Origin: Bdellovibrionota bacterium
Lineage (GTDB): Bacteria > Bdellovibrionota > Bdellovibrionia > Bdellovibrionales > JAEYZS01
DNA length: 64,000 nt
Assembly (NCBI GenBank): GCA_040386775.1
Contig: JAZKEU010000024.1
Location: 1-64,000, forward strand
Direction: 5' to 3'
Below the pieces are notes generated by a model. That model did no database searches, had not been told where the DNA came from, and worked only from the letters and a program-made list of their open reading frames with translations. Both the position numbers and the translations under genes were made by a program. Positions within the stretch are counted from its first letter, which is position 1; each line of letters begins with the position of its first letter. This document shows positions 41,674 to 51,344 of this stretch, one piece after another.

Positions 41674-43179
41674 ATGAATCGATATATTAAGTTATCAGAA
41701 ATAAATTTTGGGAGCCTTGATGCGGAAACCGAAGTCACTTTAGAACATGGGAAGTATTTTGATATTGTATATCACGATCCATTTAATACAAAAGATAGAA
41801 TTCGAAATGGTAAAATTATAGTACACGGACGAAAGGGAACTGGAAAATCGGCTCTCGCTTGCTATCTACAAAGATCCTCAGGGCCCAACTTATTTGTACA
41901 AAAATTTGAATATTCAATGAAGGATCTTGAGCAAATTGTGCAAATACCAGATGTTGAAGATCCTTCTGCATCAATGTCTCAATCTTTATGGCACTGGATA
42001 TTTCTTTGTGCTCTGGGTAAATTTATTTTAGATGATCAAAGTATAGCGCTATCTTCTGCTCAAAGAGAGGAATTTGGTCGATTTTATAAAATTAATCAGG
42101 GTTATTGTTCTCCCGGGTCTCTAGAGTTAAAACAACAAGTCGAAAGCGAAAAACTACAGGTACGCATCGCCGCGCTAAACAGACTCCTTAGTATGTCTGG
42201 AATATCAGAGGTAGAGTCTATTCAAGGACGTGCAAGTTTTTTGAAAATCATCAACCCCTTGCAAGAACTTATGAAAAATACTTTTATGTCTTGTAAAAGG
42301 GATGTAAAAAATGAGTATTTTATAATAATTGATAATCTAGATATTGAATACACTGGAACTGAGAATCAAAAAAATGCGCTGCTGGGCTTGATTCGAGCTG
42401 CAAAGAATCTTTTCACCACTTTTCGTGAATACGGAGTGCGTATTTGTCCAATTGTACTGATCAGATCGGATATGCTAGAAGAACTAAAATACGAAGCAGA
42501 TACTAATAAAATTGCTTTAGCAAATGGCTTGAAACTCAATTGGTACGACCATGATACTTATTTAGGTGACGAGCAAAATGTTCCGCTGCGAAATCTTATT
42601 TCATCTCGTATAAAATATTCTTATAAGAAATCATCAATTTCAATTACCGATGGCTGGCATGAACTATTTAGAGATTGGAATCATGATAAACCCAGTTTTA
42701 AATACTTAATTGATAAAACACTCTATCGTCCTCGAGATTTAATTTGCCTGTTTAATTTATTAAGCGAGAAGTTTCCAAAAGCCGATGCTGTCACAAAAGA
42801 AATGGTTGATAAAACATCTAAGGAGTTTGCCGCTTACATGGTAGGAGAATGGCAGAATGAGCTCTCTGCCCACCTAAGCTCTGAAAAAATAAATAAATTA
42901 TTTGATTCTTTAAAGCTCGTATCAAATAATAAGTTTACATTTGAAACTTTCAAACAAAAAAACCAGTTTGATAATCCTACGGCAGTTGAATTTTTAGAAA
43001 CCGCATTCATATTTGGATTAATCTGTGCCTACCCGGTTTCTAATAAAATTGCCTGGTCACATCGCCCAAGCCCCGATTTTGATAACTTAGATTTAACAAG
43101 TGGTATTGAAATGGGTCTTCATTTTGCTTTCAATGATCATTTTGTTAAACCTTCCAGAAGAACTTTTTGGACTCTATAA
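41674..43179 (+). CDS. P-loop ATPase, Sll1717/ORC-CDC6-like
   Basis: 501 residues. It starts with the family-type SEINFGSLDAETE segment, then Walker A HGRKGTGKSALACYL (Gly52-Ser59) and Walker B EYFIIIDNLD (214-223). The remainder is helical, with a winged-helix-like C terminus. This pattern fits the Sll1717-type P-loop ATPases, related to STAND/ORC ATPases and often found in mobile and defence regions. No effector domain is visible. It points toward the NACHT gene on the opposite strand, so they are convergent and not one operon. Confidence 0.75.
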   Translation: MNRYIKLSEINFGSLDAETEVTLEHGKYFDIVYHDPFNTKDRIRNGKIIVHGRKGTGKSALACYLQRSSGPNLFVQKFEYSMKDLEQIVQIPDVEDPSASMSQSLWHWIFLCALGKFILDDQSIALSSAQREEFGRFYKINQGYCSPGSLELKQQVESEKLQVRIAALNRLLSMSGISEVESIQGRASFLKIINPLQELMKNTFMSCKRDVKNEYFIIIDNLDIEYTGTENQKNALLGLIRAAKNLFTTFREYGVRICPIVLIRSDMLEELKYEADTNKIALANGLKLNWYDHDTYLGDEQNVPLRNLISSRIKYSYKKSSISITDGWHELFRDWNHDKPSFKYLIDKTLYRPRDLICLFNLLSEKFPKADAVTKEMVDKTSKEFAAYMVGEWQNELSAHLSSEKINKLFDSLKLVSNNKFTFETFKQKNQFDNPTAVEFLETAFIFGLICAYPVSNKIAWSHRPSPDFDNLDLTSGIEMGLHFAFNDHFVKPSRRTFWTL

Positions 43180-43194
43180 CCACCATAAATTTGC

Positions 43195-46100
43195 TTAACT
43201 TCTAAATGTACAATCAAGAAGTATTGTTTCAATGGCCACCTGCTCTTGCTCCGTAGCTAGATTTTCTATCTTAGAAAAATTCGCTCTAACTTCATTTCTC
43301 TTCGATTTATTTTTTCTTAAATCTTCATCGGTCCATCTTTCGCATAGGCAATCTGCAACTACATATATCCCATGCCTAGTTGAATTTTGTTTCAAATATC
43401 GATCTACAAGTTGCGTCTGCAGTGCTTCGTATACACCATCATTCCAGCATCCCTTTACTTCTACTATAACAGTTAGGATATCGATGCCATCTTTACCTTT
43501 TATTGTCGCATCAATCTGAATATCTGTTCTCTGGCCGGTTCCAGGTCCCACGCTCGGACGTATTTGAACCTCTCGATTTGCAATAATGCCCTTCGATTTA
43601 ATGTCTCTATCAAAATGCCTCTTGAGATGATCAGAAATTTCATTTTCGTCTTTTGGTCGACATTTATCTCGCTCAGTATTCCAAATATCTGGAGTGCTTG
43701 GTGGAGTCCCTTGTAAAGACTCTTGATAGCGTAGTATCGACTCCAGTATTACTTGCATGAGTTCTTCTTGGTTTCTAACTAGCCTCTTAGATTTATTTGT
43801 TATGGTTAACAGTAAATGACTTGGCTCAGGAGAAACCCATTCAAGCGATCGATTACGTTTCTCCGCCTCTGTTAAATGGTAGTTCAACCACGGAAGTTCT
43901 TTATGTCTTTGAACCATTTTTTTCAAGGCATCACAACTAGATCGAGTTCCTCTATTCACTAATATCCTAAAGCATGCGTCTCTAATATCACCCGCTCGCT
44001 CCTTCGGTCCAATAGCCCCGCCCATTCTGGCCGAGTAAGGAAATAAATCGATCATCCATGAATAAAAATCTACTAACTGCTCGTCCGATAATTTTTCGAC
44101 AAAAGCAGTCTCATGAGCATTTTTGGCTACAATATCTAAGATTAATTCTTGCCCGAATTCTTTATCTTTTTCAAGAATCGGCCATAAAATATTCCATCCT
44201 GATTTTGAAGATTCAGCTACTAAATTCCTTGCGGCAGCTAAGACGATATCTCTTTGCTCTCGATCTTTAGGCAAAGGAGAAGAAATATAACTTGCCAATA
44301 AATGTTCGGCTTCAGAATAACCTAAACTTAAAATTTCACCCAATAGAGCTATCGCTGAAAGAGGGGGTAATGAACGCGCAAGAATATGAAGTTTTTCTTG
44401 TAGGTCTCTGTTTATGTAGGAACTAAACCTACTTATAACAAAGATATTGCCGTTACCCTCTCGCCCCTCTTTATCTGCAACTTTTAATATCGTTTCTTCA
44501 AAAACGTCTTGTGCATATGGATACCCGATTTTGAGAGCATTTTTTTGAGATTCTACTTCGTCTGCTCCAAAGGTTGGGTAGGCTACAATTGGAGATAACC
44601 ATTTAGGCCATATGCCCTTACCCTTCTGGGACAAAAATTCTGGCGAATACTTATTTATCAACGAAATTGCCTTAATACCTGCTGACACTACAAACTCTAT
44701 CGAGTTTTTCTTTAGATATGACTCAATATTTGGCTCAACCTCTTCCAAAAATTTCTTTGCGTAGGAAATAATTTTTTCTTGTTTTCTATTGTCCAAAGAA
44801 AGCCAGGAAGGCGAATCCTCTATATGTTCATCTCTTAAAGCATATTCACCCGTCTCTTGGTTAGCAGTTAACAGGCGAGCTAGATGATAAAAATGCTCAA
44901 TCTTTCCTTCTTCGATTTCTTCTATGGTTTCATTAATAAAACCAGAAATTTTGTTCGCCCAGTCGACTTTATCTTTTTTCTTACTTAGATTCTTGAGCTC
45001 TATTCCCTGTTCATGCAATTTTCTCATTCTCTTTTCGTCTTCGCTTTGAAGAATAATCGGTCCATACAATGATTTGAATTTCTCATTTACAGATGAATTA
45101 TTCTGATAAAGCGGGAAAAGCGCGTCTGTGTGATCTGTATTGGCCCAATCAAAAACAAATCTTAAGGTTTCTATAATTTTCTCAAATTTTGAAGGATCTA
45201 ACTCTTTATTAGCTAATTCTAATAGCCAAAAAAAATCTCTATTATCGAGTAGGCGCTGGGCGTGGACTGCTTTAAAATCATCTAATGGAATCTGAATAAT
45301 AGATAAAAATATTTTCCTCCGTTTTTCTACTGCTTCGTAAAACTCCTGGGCATATTCTTTAGATTCAAATCTACTCGCTATTGGGAGGTGCTTATCCAGC
45401 CTCTTATAAGCTACTTTCGCAAAATTTGGATATAAATCAATCGCATCAAGCTTATTCCAGCAATGATAAATAATTTTTTCTATGGCCCTTCCCATTTTGC
45501 TGTGATTTGTATGTTTATCTGCGTGCTCCTCAACCCAAGCCAGTGCTATGGGTAAAGCATCGTCGGGCATCTCCTCTATTAAGTCATAAGATATGAAGTG
45601 TGCATATGAACCATGGTAAAAATCGTTTTTCGGTGGGATTATATACTTAAACAGCTCTTCAGCAGTTATTTGCTCTGGCCACAGTGACTGCAAAGCATAT
45701 CCCTTTAGCTGGTCGTTTGGATCTTCTTCTTCGAGAAGTTTTTTTAACTCTGCCTTAGTTTTTGTGTCTCCCAAAATACTTATCGTGCTCGCTGAATTAA
45801 CACGTAATTGGTAATCCTCAGATTTATCTAAAGCTTGCTCCAGTAAAACTGGCATTAATGTATGTAGCTCACAGATTTCTGCAATATCGACAGCCAGTTT
45901 GCGGAGATTAAAAGACAGCTTTTTATCTAAAATAATTATAGCTAATTTATCATCTAGCCCCTCGTACTTTAAACCCTTAAATCGCTCACGAAATCCCAAA
46001 TCAATATGCAAATAACTATTGCCAGTTTCTTCTGCCTCCAAAATTTTTTGAACAGTTTGTTTTTTATATTCCTCAGGTAATCCAGATAAGTCACATTGAA

Positions 46101-47340
46101 GTAAAACTTCAGGGTCTTTATTTAGAATAAGATTAAAAAAATCTCTATTCATCGACGCAAGGAAAGCAGCTCCTTGCTGTAATTGTGGAACTAGCTTTGG
46201 GTTAGATGGATTTGGATTAAAAAATAATGAATTCAATTTATTAGTCTCAATCTTAAAATTATTCAGTCCTTGAGCCATTAAAAATTCTGCATATGTTTGA
46301 TGAGCCCATCCCATTCTATTTATTCCACGAGATGTAAATAGGCCAGAATCTAGCGTTTGCAATAGCTCCTCTGCAGTTATTCGATCTAAGCCATCCAAGT
46401 CTTCAGCTATATCCTTTATTGTTAAATCGTTTTGATCTCGTTCATGTTCAGGCCCCAACCAAATTGAATTTTTATTGGATAGAATTGATAAGATTGCTAT
46501 TCTCTCAGCTATAGCCAATTTTTGTGTGCCCTCCATTCCTTTTGTTTTCGGAGACACTAATCGACTTTTGCTCTGTTCTTCACAAAGCTGTAAACACCCA
46601 ACAGAATATATAGTTTTTTGATCGTCTGCTAATTTTTGCTTTGATTTAAAAGTGTTTAATAAAAATTTTAAAGTAACAGGCTTTATCGCCAATGGAACCA
46701 CTCCTCGCTCTTTGACTTCCTTAATAAAACTTGCTGGGTCTACTCCTTCGTTCTCGCAGGCAACAACAATATCTTTTTCTAGCAACGGAACCATTTCGTA
46801 AACTGATAAGGAGCCAGGAAATATTGTTTCTAATTCTTTTTCTAAATATTGTGGCCATACTCCAGTTCTACAGGATATTCGAACAAACAATCTTTCTTTA
46901 GGTAGTTTCGAAATTTCTCGTGCTAAAATGTGAGATACTGTATCAACTCTTAATAAGCATTCATCCAAACTATCTATATATAAATAAAGATTTTTTCCGT
47001 TATTTTTCCACTCTTCTATTTCTGCAGAATGAAAAATCTCTCTAATCAAGCGTTCTTCTGAGCCGAAGTTGTTCAAATTTTCATGTATTATTATAGTATT
47101 TGCATCAGCTTTAGGCCTCTTTCCTGAAACGGTATCTAGTAAAATCTGTGACTTTCCTATGCCTGGCTCACCAAGATAGATTGTGCATTTAGACTCTTCT
47201 GCTTTTTCAATTGTATTAAGGTTCGGCTGCAGATCTTTTCCATATTTAGTTTCTGGGTCGATGATAAATCCATCTGGATCTGTGTGATAAGACCCCTCTC
47301 TTGAACAAACATATCGTTGCCATAAATAAGATTTACTCAT
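43195..47340 (-). CDS. NACHT/STAND NTPase with C-terminal PD-(D/E)XK nuclease-like domain (putative anti-phage)
   Basis: 1381 residues from the ATG at 47340, with GGGGAG seven bases upstream; the in-frame ATG at 47394 lacks a site. Walker A YLGEPGIGKSQ (57-64) and Walker B LYLYIDSLDE (118-127) with following arginine segment mark a NACHT-type NTPase. A long helical-repeat region of about 900 residues follows and could be the sensor. Near the C terminus QRTDIQIDATIKG and LTVIVEVKGCWND (Asp1273, Glu1294-x-Lys1296) fit a PD-(D/E)XK nuclease core. Related Avs-type proteins usually carry the nuclease at the N terminus. Single gene, own promoter. Confidence 0.82.
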   Translation of the reverse strand: MSKSYLWQRYVCSREGSYHTDPDGFIIDPETKYGKDLQPNLNTIEKAEESKCTIYLGEPGIGKSQILLDTVSGKRPKADANTIIIHENLNNFGSEERLIREIFHSAEIEEWKNNGKNLYLYIDSLDECLLRVDTVSHILAREISKLPKERLFVRISCRTGVWPQYLEKELETIFPGSLSVYEMVPLLEKDIVVACENEGVDPASFIKEVKERGVVPLAIKPVTLKFLLNTFKSKQKLADDQKTIYSVGCLQLCEEQSKSRLVSPKTKGMEGTQKLAIAERIAILSILSNKNSIWLGPEHERDQNDLTIKDIAEDLDGLDRITAEELLQTLDSGLFTSRGINRMGWAHQTYAEFLMAQGLNNFKIETNKLNSLFFNPNPSNPKLVPQLQQGAAFLASMNRDFFNLILNKDPEVLLQCDLSGLPEEYKKQTVQKILEAEETGNSYLHIDLGFRERFKGLKYEGLDDKLAIIILDKKLSFNLRKLAVDIAEICELHTLMPVLLEQALDKSEDYQLRVNSASTISILGDTKTKAELKKLLEEEDPNDQLKGYALQSLWPEQITAEELFKYIIPPKNDFYHGSYAHFISYDLIEEMPDDALPIALAWVEEHADKHTNHSKMGRAIEKIIYHCWNKLDAIDLYPNFAKVAYKRLDKHLPIASRFESKEYAQEFYEAVEKRRKIFLSIIQIPLDDFKAVHAQRLLDNRDFFWLLELANKELDPSKFEKIIETLRFVFDWANTDHTDALFPLYQNNSSVNEKFKSLYGPIILQSEDEKRMRKLHEQGIELKNLSKKKDKVDWANKISGFINETIEEIEEGKIEHFYHLARLLTANQETGEYALRDEHIEDSPSWLSLDNRKQEKIISYAKKFLEEVEPNIESYLKKNSIEFVVSAGIKAISLINKYSPEFLSQKGKGIWPKWLSPIVAYPTFGADEVESQKNALKIGYPYAQDVFEETILKVADKEGREGNGNIFVISRFSSYINRDLQEKLHILARSLPPLSAIALLGEILSLGYSEAEHLLASYISSPLPKDREQRDIVLAAARNLVAESSKSGWNILWPILEKDKEFGQELILDIVAKNAHETAFVEKLSDEQLVDFYSWMIDLFPYSARMGGAIGPKERAGDIRDACFRILVNRGTRSSCDALKKMVQRHKELPWLNYHLTEAEKRNRSLEWVSPEPSHLLLTITNKSKRLVRNQEELMQVILESILRYQESLQGTPPSTPDIWNTERDKCRPKDENEISDHLKRHFDRDIKSKGIIANREVQIRPSVGPGTGQRTDIQIDATIKGKDGIDILTVIVEVKGCWNDGVYEALQTQLVDRYLKQNSTRHGIYVVADCLCERWTDEDLRKNKSKRNEVRANFSKIENLATEQEQVAIETILLDCTFRS

Positions 47341-47584
47341 AGTAATTCTCCCCTTGCCCACCGTAAGGTATATTACCACAAAATATAAAAACATTAACTA
47401 TTAAGATTAGACCTCTCTAGGGGGAGCCAACGAACAATCACGCATTCAACTCCCTATCGTGTGGACCTCGAATCTTTGTGAAAAATGAATTTTGGCTAAT
47501 TTCGCCCACCTTGATATATAGTAAAAATGATAATTCCTATATATTAGGTATTCAATAGCCGTCCTTTACTTTATCCACTTCCAT

Positions 47585-48310
47585 ATGAAGAAACATAAGA
47601 CATTGAACAATGAATTTGCTTTAACAGCAATTTTTAGTAAAGATTTTCAACTTAGCAAATCCTTCTTATCTATGGATGAGTCGGAATTTTTTTCTGAACT
47701 AACACTCCTATTTGAATATGAAATCAATCAAATCGCCGCGTTCCTAGTCCATGAAATATTCTCAGGTGAAACCACAATATTTTTTAATAAGATTAAGGAG
47801 ATGTCAGAGCGTCTCACAAAAAATAATAGTTTAAAAATAGACAAAAAAGCTTTTAAAAAGGCCGAGTGGGATTTAAAAACTAAAGATTTTAATGATATTA
47901 ACTTTATACTACCTTGGAATGAACCCACGTATTTACTTTCTGATGTCTTTACGAAATCATTTGAATACTTAAAAGAAATTGAAAATAAAATTGAACGAAA
48001 GCCTTACAAAGGAAAACCATTCTCCTCTCCTCGGACTTATACTAAATACGAATTCTATCGAAATTTATGCTTAGTTGAAATCGCCATGAAGAAAAAGCTT
48101 GGCAGTAAGCAGGACGATTCATTCAAACGTTTTGTGGAAGAAAATGTTTTACAATATAAAGACTATTGCCTTGTCCTGCGAGACGGAGAACGAACCAGCA
48201 CAGATGACAATGATGACGGTTTAATATCTTACGATAATTTTAGAAGGTCCTTTAGAAGATACGCCCGAGAGCATTTCAGAGATTTACAGAAAAAAGCGGA
48301 CAGAAGCTAG
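47585..48310 (+). CDS. Unknown island protein before the primase
   Basis: 241 residues, soluble and charged, mostly helical, ending FRRYAREHFRDLQKKADRS. No recognised domain. Divergent from the NACHT gene and 81 bases upstream of the primase/helicase on the same strand. Replication accessory or regulator is possible, but nothing in the sequence shows it. Confidence 0.7.
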   Translation: MKKHKTLNNEFALTAIFSKDFQLSKSFLSMDESEFFSELTLLFEYEINQIAAFLVHEIFSGETTIFFNKIKEMSERLTKNNSLKIDKKAFKKAEWDLKTKDFNDINFILPWNEPTYLLSDVFTKSFEYLKEIENKIERKPYKGKPFSSPRTYTKYEFYRNLCLVEIAMKKKLGSKQDDSFKRFVEENVLQYKDYCLVLRDGERTSTDDNDDGLISYDNFRRSFRRYAREHFRDLQKKADRS

Positions 48311-48363
48311 TCTCTTTTTCTTTCCACTGTCCGTGATAACTCAATTTGTTTCACATATATACC

Positions 48364-48385
48364 CCTCCTAACAAACCAAAGGAGG
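48364..48385 (+). promoter_or_regulatory. Hairpin that pairs with the ribosome site of the primase gene
   Basis: CCTCCT (48364-48369) is complementary to AGGAGG (48380-48385), with a 10-base loop; the ATG follows at 48392. In an mRNA starting upstream, the ribosome site would be hidden. Confidence 0.4.
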
Positions 48386-48391
48386 TATTGT

Positions 48392-49846
48392 ATGGCTGAA
48401 TCAACAGTCGAATTAAAAGAAATTCTCGATGTATTAACAGAAGAATTGTCAGCAAAACTTTTTCGTGGCGATAATGGCGAGTCCTGCATCACGATAAACG
48501 ACGATAGCAAACAGAAAACATTTATACTCAGCTCTTCCCAATGGAGAGACTGGTTTATTCAATTCGTGCGCAAGAGAGAGTGGGGCGTATCATCGTATCT
48601 CAGAGACGAGCTTATTGAGGAATTGTTGGCACTAGCAAGTGTACATATAGAACAGGTCAATGTGCGCATTGGGAGAACAGAAGAAGCTATTCAAATTGAT
48701 TTAAACGACGACTCGTATAATGTTGTTTCTATCAACGAAAAAGGGTTTAGAGTTCAACAACCGAAAAATGTTCATTTTCTTCGTCCAAACAAACAGCAAC
48801 CTTTACCAATTCCCATTAAAACCGACAAAAAGATCTTCATCCCATTATTACAAACAATATTTCCAGTATCTTTTGATATGTTGATTTTGATTTTAACTTT
48901 TATGTTGAAAGCTATTGATCGTGATCGTGGTTCTTTTGCTCATTTAGTTGTTGAAGGGCCTCAAGGATCTGGAAAAAGCATGCTGTCCAAGAGAATAAAG
49001 GCTTTGATCGACCCCGCGTCTCCGTGTTTTTTTTCATCTCCTAAAGATGTGAGCGACATTTTAGTGGCCTCAGTTCACTCTTATTTATTAGTCTTTGATA
49101 ATCTTTCAGGGCTTACACACTTTATGGCAGATGTTTTTTGCAGACTCTCCACGGGTGGAGGACTTTCAAAAAGAAAACTATACTTTGACCACGAGGAAAT
49201 GTTCTACAAGCTGCATCGCTCATGTATTCTTAACGGCATTGATGAGCCTAGCAATAGACCCGACTTTCTAGATAGATGCATCACCGTTCAGTTAAAAGAA
49301 TTTAAGAATAAAAATAGAGTTGCTGAATCAGAGCTTGATCGTCAGTTTGAAGAAAATAGACCGCAACTCCTTGGCGGACTTTACGGGCTCTTATCAGAAT
49401 GTTTGCGCGTGCTACCCTCAATCCCAAACAATAATCTTCCTAGAATGACGGATTTTTGCCGCATGGGTTTAGCATTGGAAAAAGTTTTGAAGCTTGCTCC
49501 TGGTTCGTTTATGGAAGCCTACGAAAAAAATCGCTCAGAGCAGACTGAAAATGCATTCTGGGGAGACGAGCTCTGTTGTGCTATTTTTGATAGACTCCAA
49601 CGCGAGGAAAAAGGAGCCATAGAAGGAACCGCTCACTCGCTAATGGGACGTTTGTTTAGAGACCGTCGTAAAACTGGAGGGCCACGCAGCCCGAGAGCCT
49701 TTTCTGGATGGCTAAAAAGAGTTGAGCCCTTATTAAAAACAAAAGGAATATTGGTTAAGCGTCTACCACGCACGGCTGACGAAAGAACAATTAGAATATA
49801 CTTTAAAAATCCTCCAGAGCGCAAAGAGGTTAGTTATGAGTATTAA
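48392..49846 (+). CDS. Island replication ATPase/helicase (SF3-like)
   Basis: 484 residues. Walker A EGPQGSGKSMLSKR near residue 190 and Walker B SYLLVFDNLSG near 230, then a sensor LNGIDEPSNRPDFLDRC typical of primase-associated SF3-like helicases of phages and islands. The N-terminal 180 residues are of unknown type. It holds the same slot as the primase/helicase of island A but is only distantly similar. Overlaps the excisionase start by 11 bases. Confidence 0.8.
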   Translation: MAESTVELKEILDVLTEELSAKLFRGDNGESCITINDDSKQKTFILSSSQWRDWFIQFVRKREWGVSSYLRDELIEELLALASVHIEQVNVRIGRTEEAIQIDLNDDSYNVVSINEKGFRVQQPKNVHFLRPNKQQPLPIPIKTDKKIFIPLLQTIFPVSFDMLILILTFMLKAIDRDRGSFAHLVVEGPQGSGKSMLSKRIKALIDPASPCFFSSPKDVSDILVASVHSYLLVFDNLSGLTHFMADVFCRLSTGGGLSKRKLYFDHEEMFYKLHRSCILNGIDEPSNRPDFLDRCITVQLKEFKNKNRVAESELDRQFEENRPQLLGGLYGLLSECLRVLPSIPNNNLPRMTDFCRMGLALEKVLKLAPGSFMEAYEKNRSEQTENAFWGDELCCAIFDRLQREEKGAIEGTAHSLMGRLFRDRRKTGGPRSPRAFSGWLKRVEPLLKTKGILVKRLPRTADERTIRIYFKNPPERKEVSYEY

Positions 49847-50189
49847 AATTTCAAGCAATCTCCATAATGACGAACCTGACAATTATGACGATTGTAAAAC
49901 CGCACCTTCTATGAGAAATAAGATTACTCAAGTATGGGGGCTCAGCGCGCCCCCTGAGCTTAATATTTTATACGCATCAAATGACGACATCTGTGAAAGT
50001 TCTTTGAAAACTGAATGGTTAGATAGTCGTGAGGCCGCCGAATTTTTAAGAATTTCGGTGAAGGCTTTACGGAATGCGAGTTCCAATGGCCAAATTCCAT
50101 TTTATAAGTTTGGTCGAAGAAATCGTTATCGAAAAGAAGAACTCAGCAAATTGTTGCTTACTCACAGAAGAGGTAAGCATGAATATTAA
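49836..50189 (+). CDS. Excisionase / AlpA-type helix-turn-helix protein, island B
   Basis: 117 residues from the ATG at 49836 (AGAGG six bases upstream, 11-base overlap with the primase gene). A second in-frame ATG at 49911 aligns with the start of the island A homologue, so the shorter form cannot be excluded. The C-terminal half carries the HTH_17 fold: WLDSREAAEFLRISVKALRN and GQIPFYKFGRRNRYRKEEL. Overlaps the integrase start by 11 bases. Probably the directionality factor of excision. Confidence 0.85.
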   Translation: MSIKISSNLHNDEPDNYDDCKTAPSMRNKITQVWGLSAPPELNILYASNDDICESSLKTEWLDSREAAEFLRISVKALRNASSNGQIPFYKFGRRNRYRKEELSKLLLTHRRGKHEY

Positions 50190-51276
50190 ATTTGACCCAG
50201 AGACCGAAGCTTATTCGGTTTCTTTCTCTAAGAGAAACCCAATTACTCGTCAGCCAGTTAGCTTGCGAAGAAAGGGGATTAAAAGCAAAGTAGAAGCTCA
50301 AAGAGTTTATCGAGAGCTCGTGATCGAAGTTGAAAAAAGAATTCAAGGGCAACAAATCCCTACTTGGGAGCTTATGATATCTGAGTTTCTTGAAGATATG
50401 AGAGAACGCGGCCTACTTGAGAGAACAATCCATACTTATGGTTTTTGCCTTCGAGCCCATACTTTAGAAGAGTGGGGTGAGCGTTTAATAAATGAAATAA
50501 CAACTCACGAGATTAGAATTCTAGTACAAAAGCGTGTTGGCCACAAATCCGTAGCCCATCAACAAAATCTTGTGAAATTCATTAAAGCAGTCTTTGTCTG
50601 TGCGATTGAACGCGGGTACATCAAGTCCAATCCAACACCCAGATATCGCTTTAAAATTAGTGATCGAGTTAAAAAAGTTCTAACCGAAGAACAAGTTAAA
50701 GCACTTTTATTAACAGCAAAAGAATTTGGAAGTGAATGGTATGAAACATGGGTTTTAGCAGTTTACACCGGCCTTAGAAGCGGTGAGCTTTATTCTTTAA
50801 CTTGGGATAAAATCAATTTTGAAACCAAGCAGATTACCGTTGATACTGCTTGGAACTCGAAAGATGGATTTAAATCAACTAAATCGGGACACGAGAGGGT
50901 TGTTCCTATTAATGAACATCTTTTATTAATTTTAAAAGAACTAAAATTATCAAAAAACTCTACTCCTTTTGTTCTCCCCCGCAATCCTTATTGGGATAAG
51001 GGTGGGCAGGCCAAAGAGCTTCAAAAGTTTTTGATCGGTCACAATCTCCCTCCAATTCGCTTCCACGATTTAAGAGCTACTTGGGCCACTATGCTATTAG
51101 GAAAAGGTGTCCCTCCTGCTCAAGTGATGAAAATGGGTGGATGGAAGGATATGACCACGATGATGATCTATATGCGTATGGCTGGAATTGACGTGCAGGG
51201 CGCCACAGATTGCTTGAATTTTTATCAGAAACCGACAGATGGGCAGGTTTTAAGCCTATCCAACGCTAATTTATAG
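50179..51276 (+). CDS. Tyrosine-type site-specific integrase, island B
   Basis: 365 residues from the ATG at 50179, which gives the same N terminus and the same 11-base overlap as in island A; a longer in-frame start at 50074 lies inside the excisionase gene. Catalytic residues: Arg200 (TGLRSGELYSL), His296 and Arg299 (FHDLRATWAT), Trp322 in the GGWK position, and Tyr331 (MIYMRM). The gene ends 68 bases before attR. It recombines the island at tRNA-Asn. Confidence 0.95.
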   Translation: MNIKFDPETEAYSVSFSKRNPITRQPVSLRRKGIKSKVEAQRVYRELVIEVEKRIQGQQIPTWELMISEFLEDMRERGLLERTIHTYGFCLRAHTLEEWGERLINEITTHEIRILVQKRVGHKSVAHQQNLVKFIKAVFVCAIERGYIKSNPTPRYRFKISDRVKKVLTEEQVKALLLTAKEFGSEWYETWVLAVYTGLRSGELYSLTWDKINFETKQITVDTAWNSKDGFKSTKSGHERVVPINEHLLLILKELKLSKNSTPFVLPRNPYWDKGGQAKELQKFLIGHNLPPIRFHDLRATWATMLLGKGVPPAQVMKMGGWKDMTTMMIYMRMAGIDVQGATDCLNFYQKPTDGQVLSLSNANL

Positions 51277-51344
51277 GACTCAGTAGTTATTCGTAGTTGC
51301 CTTAAATTTTTGTTCAATATAAACAATTATTTATAAGCGGCTCA

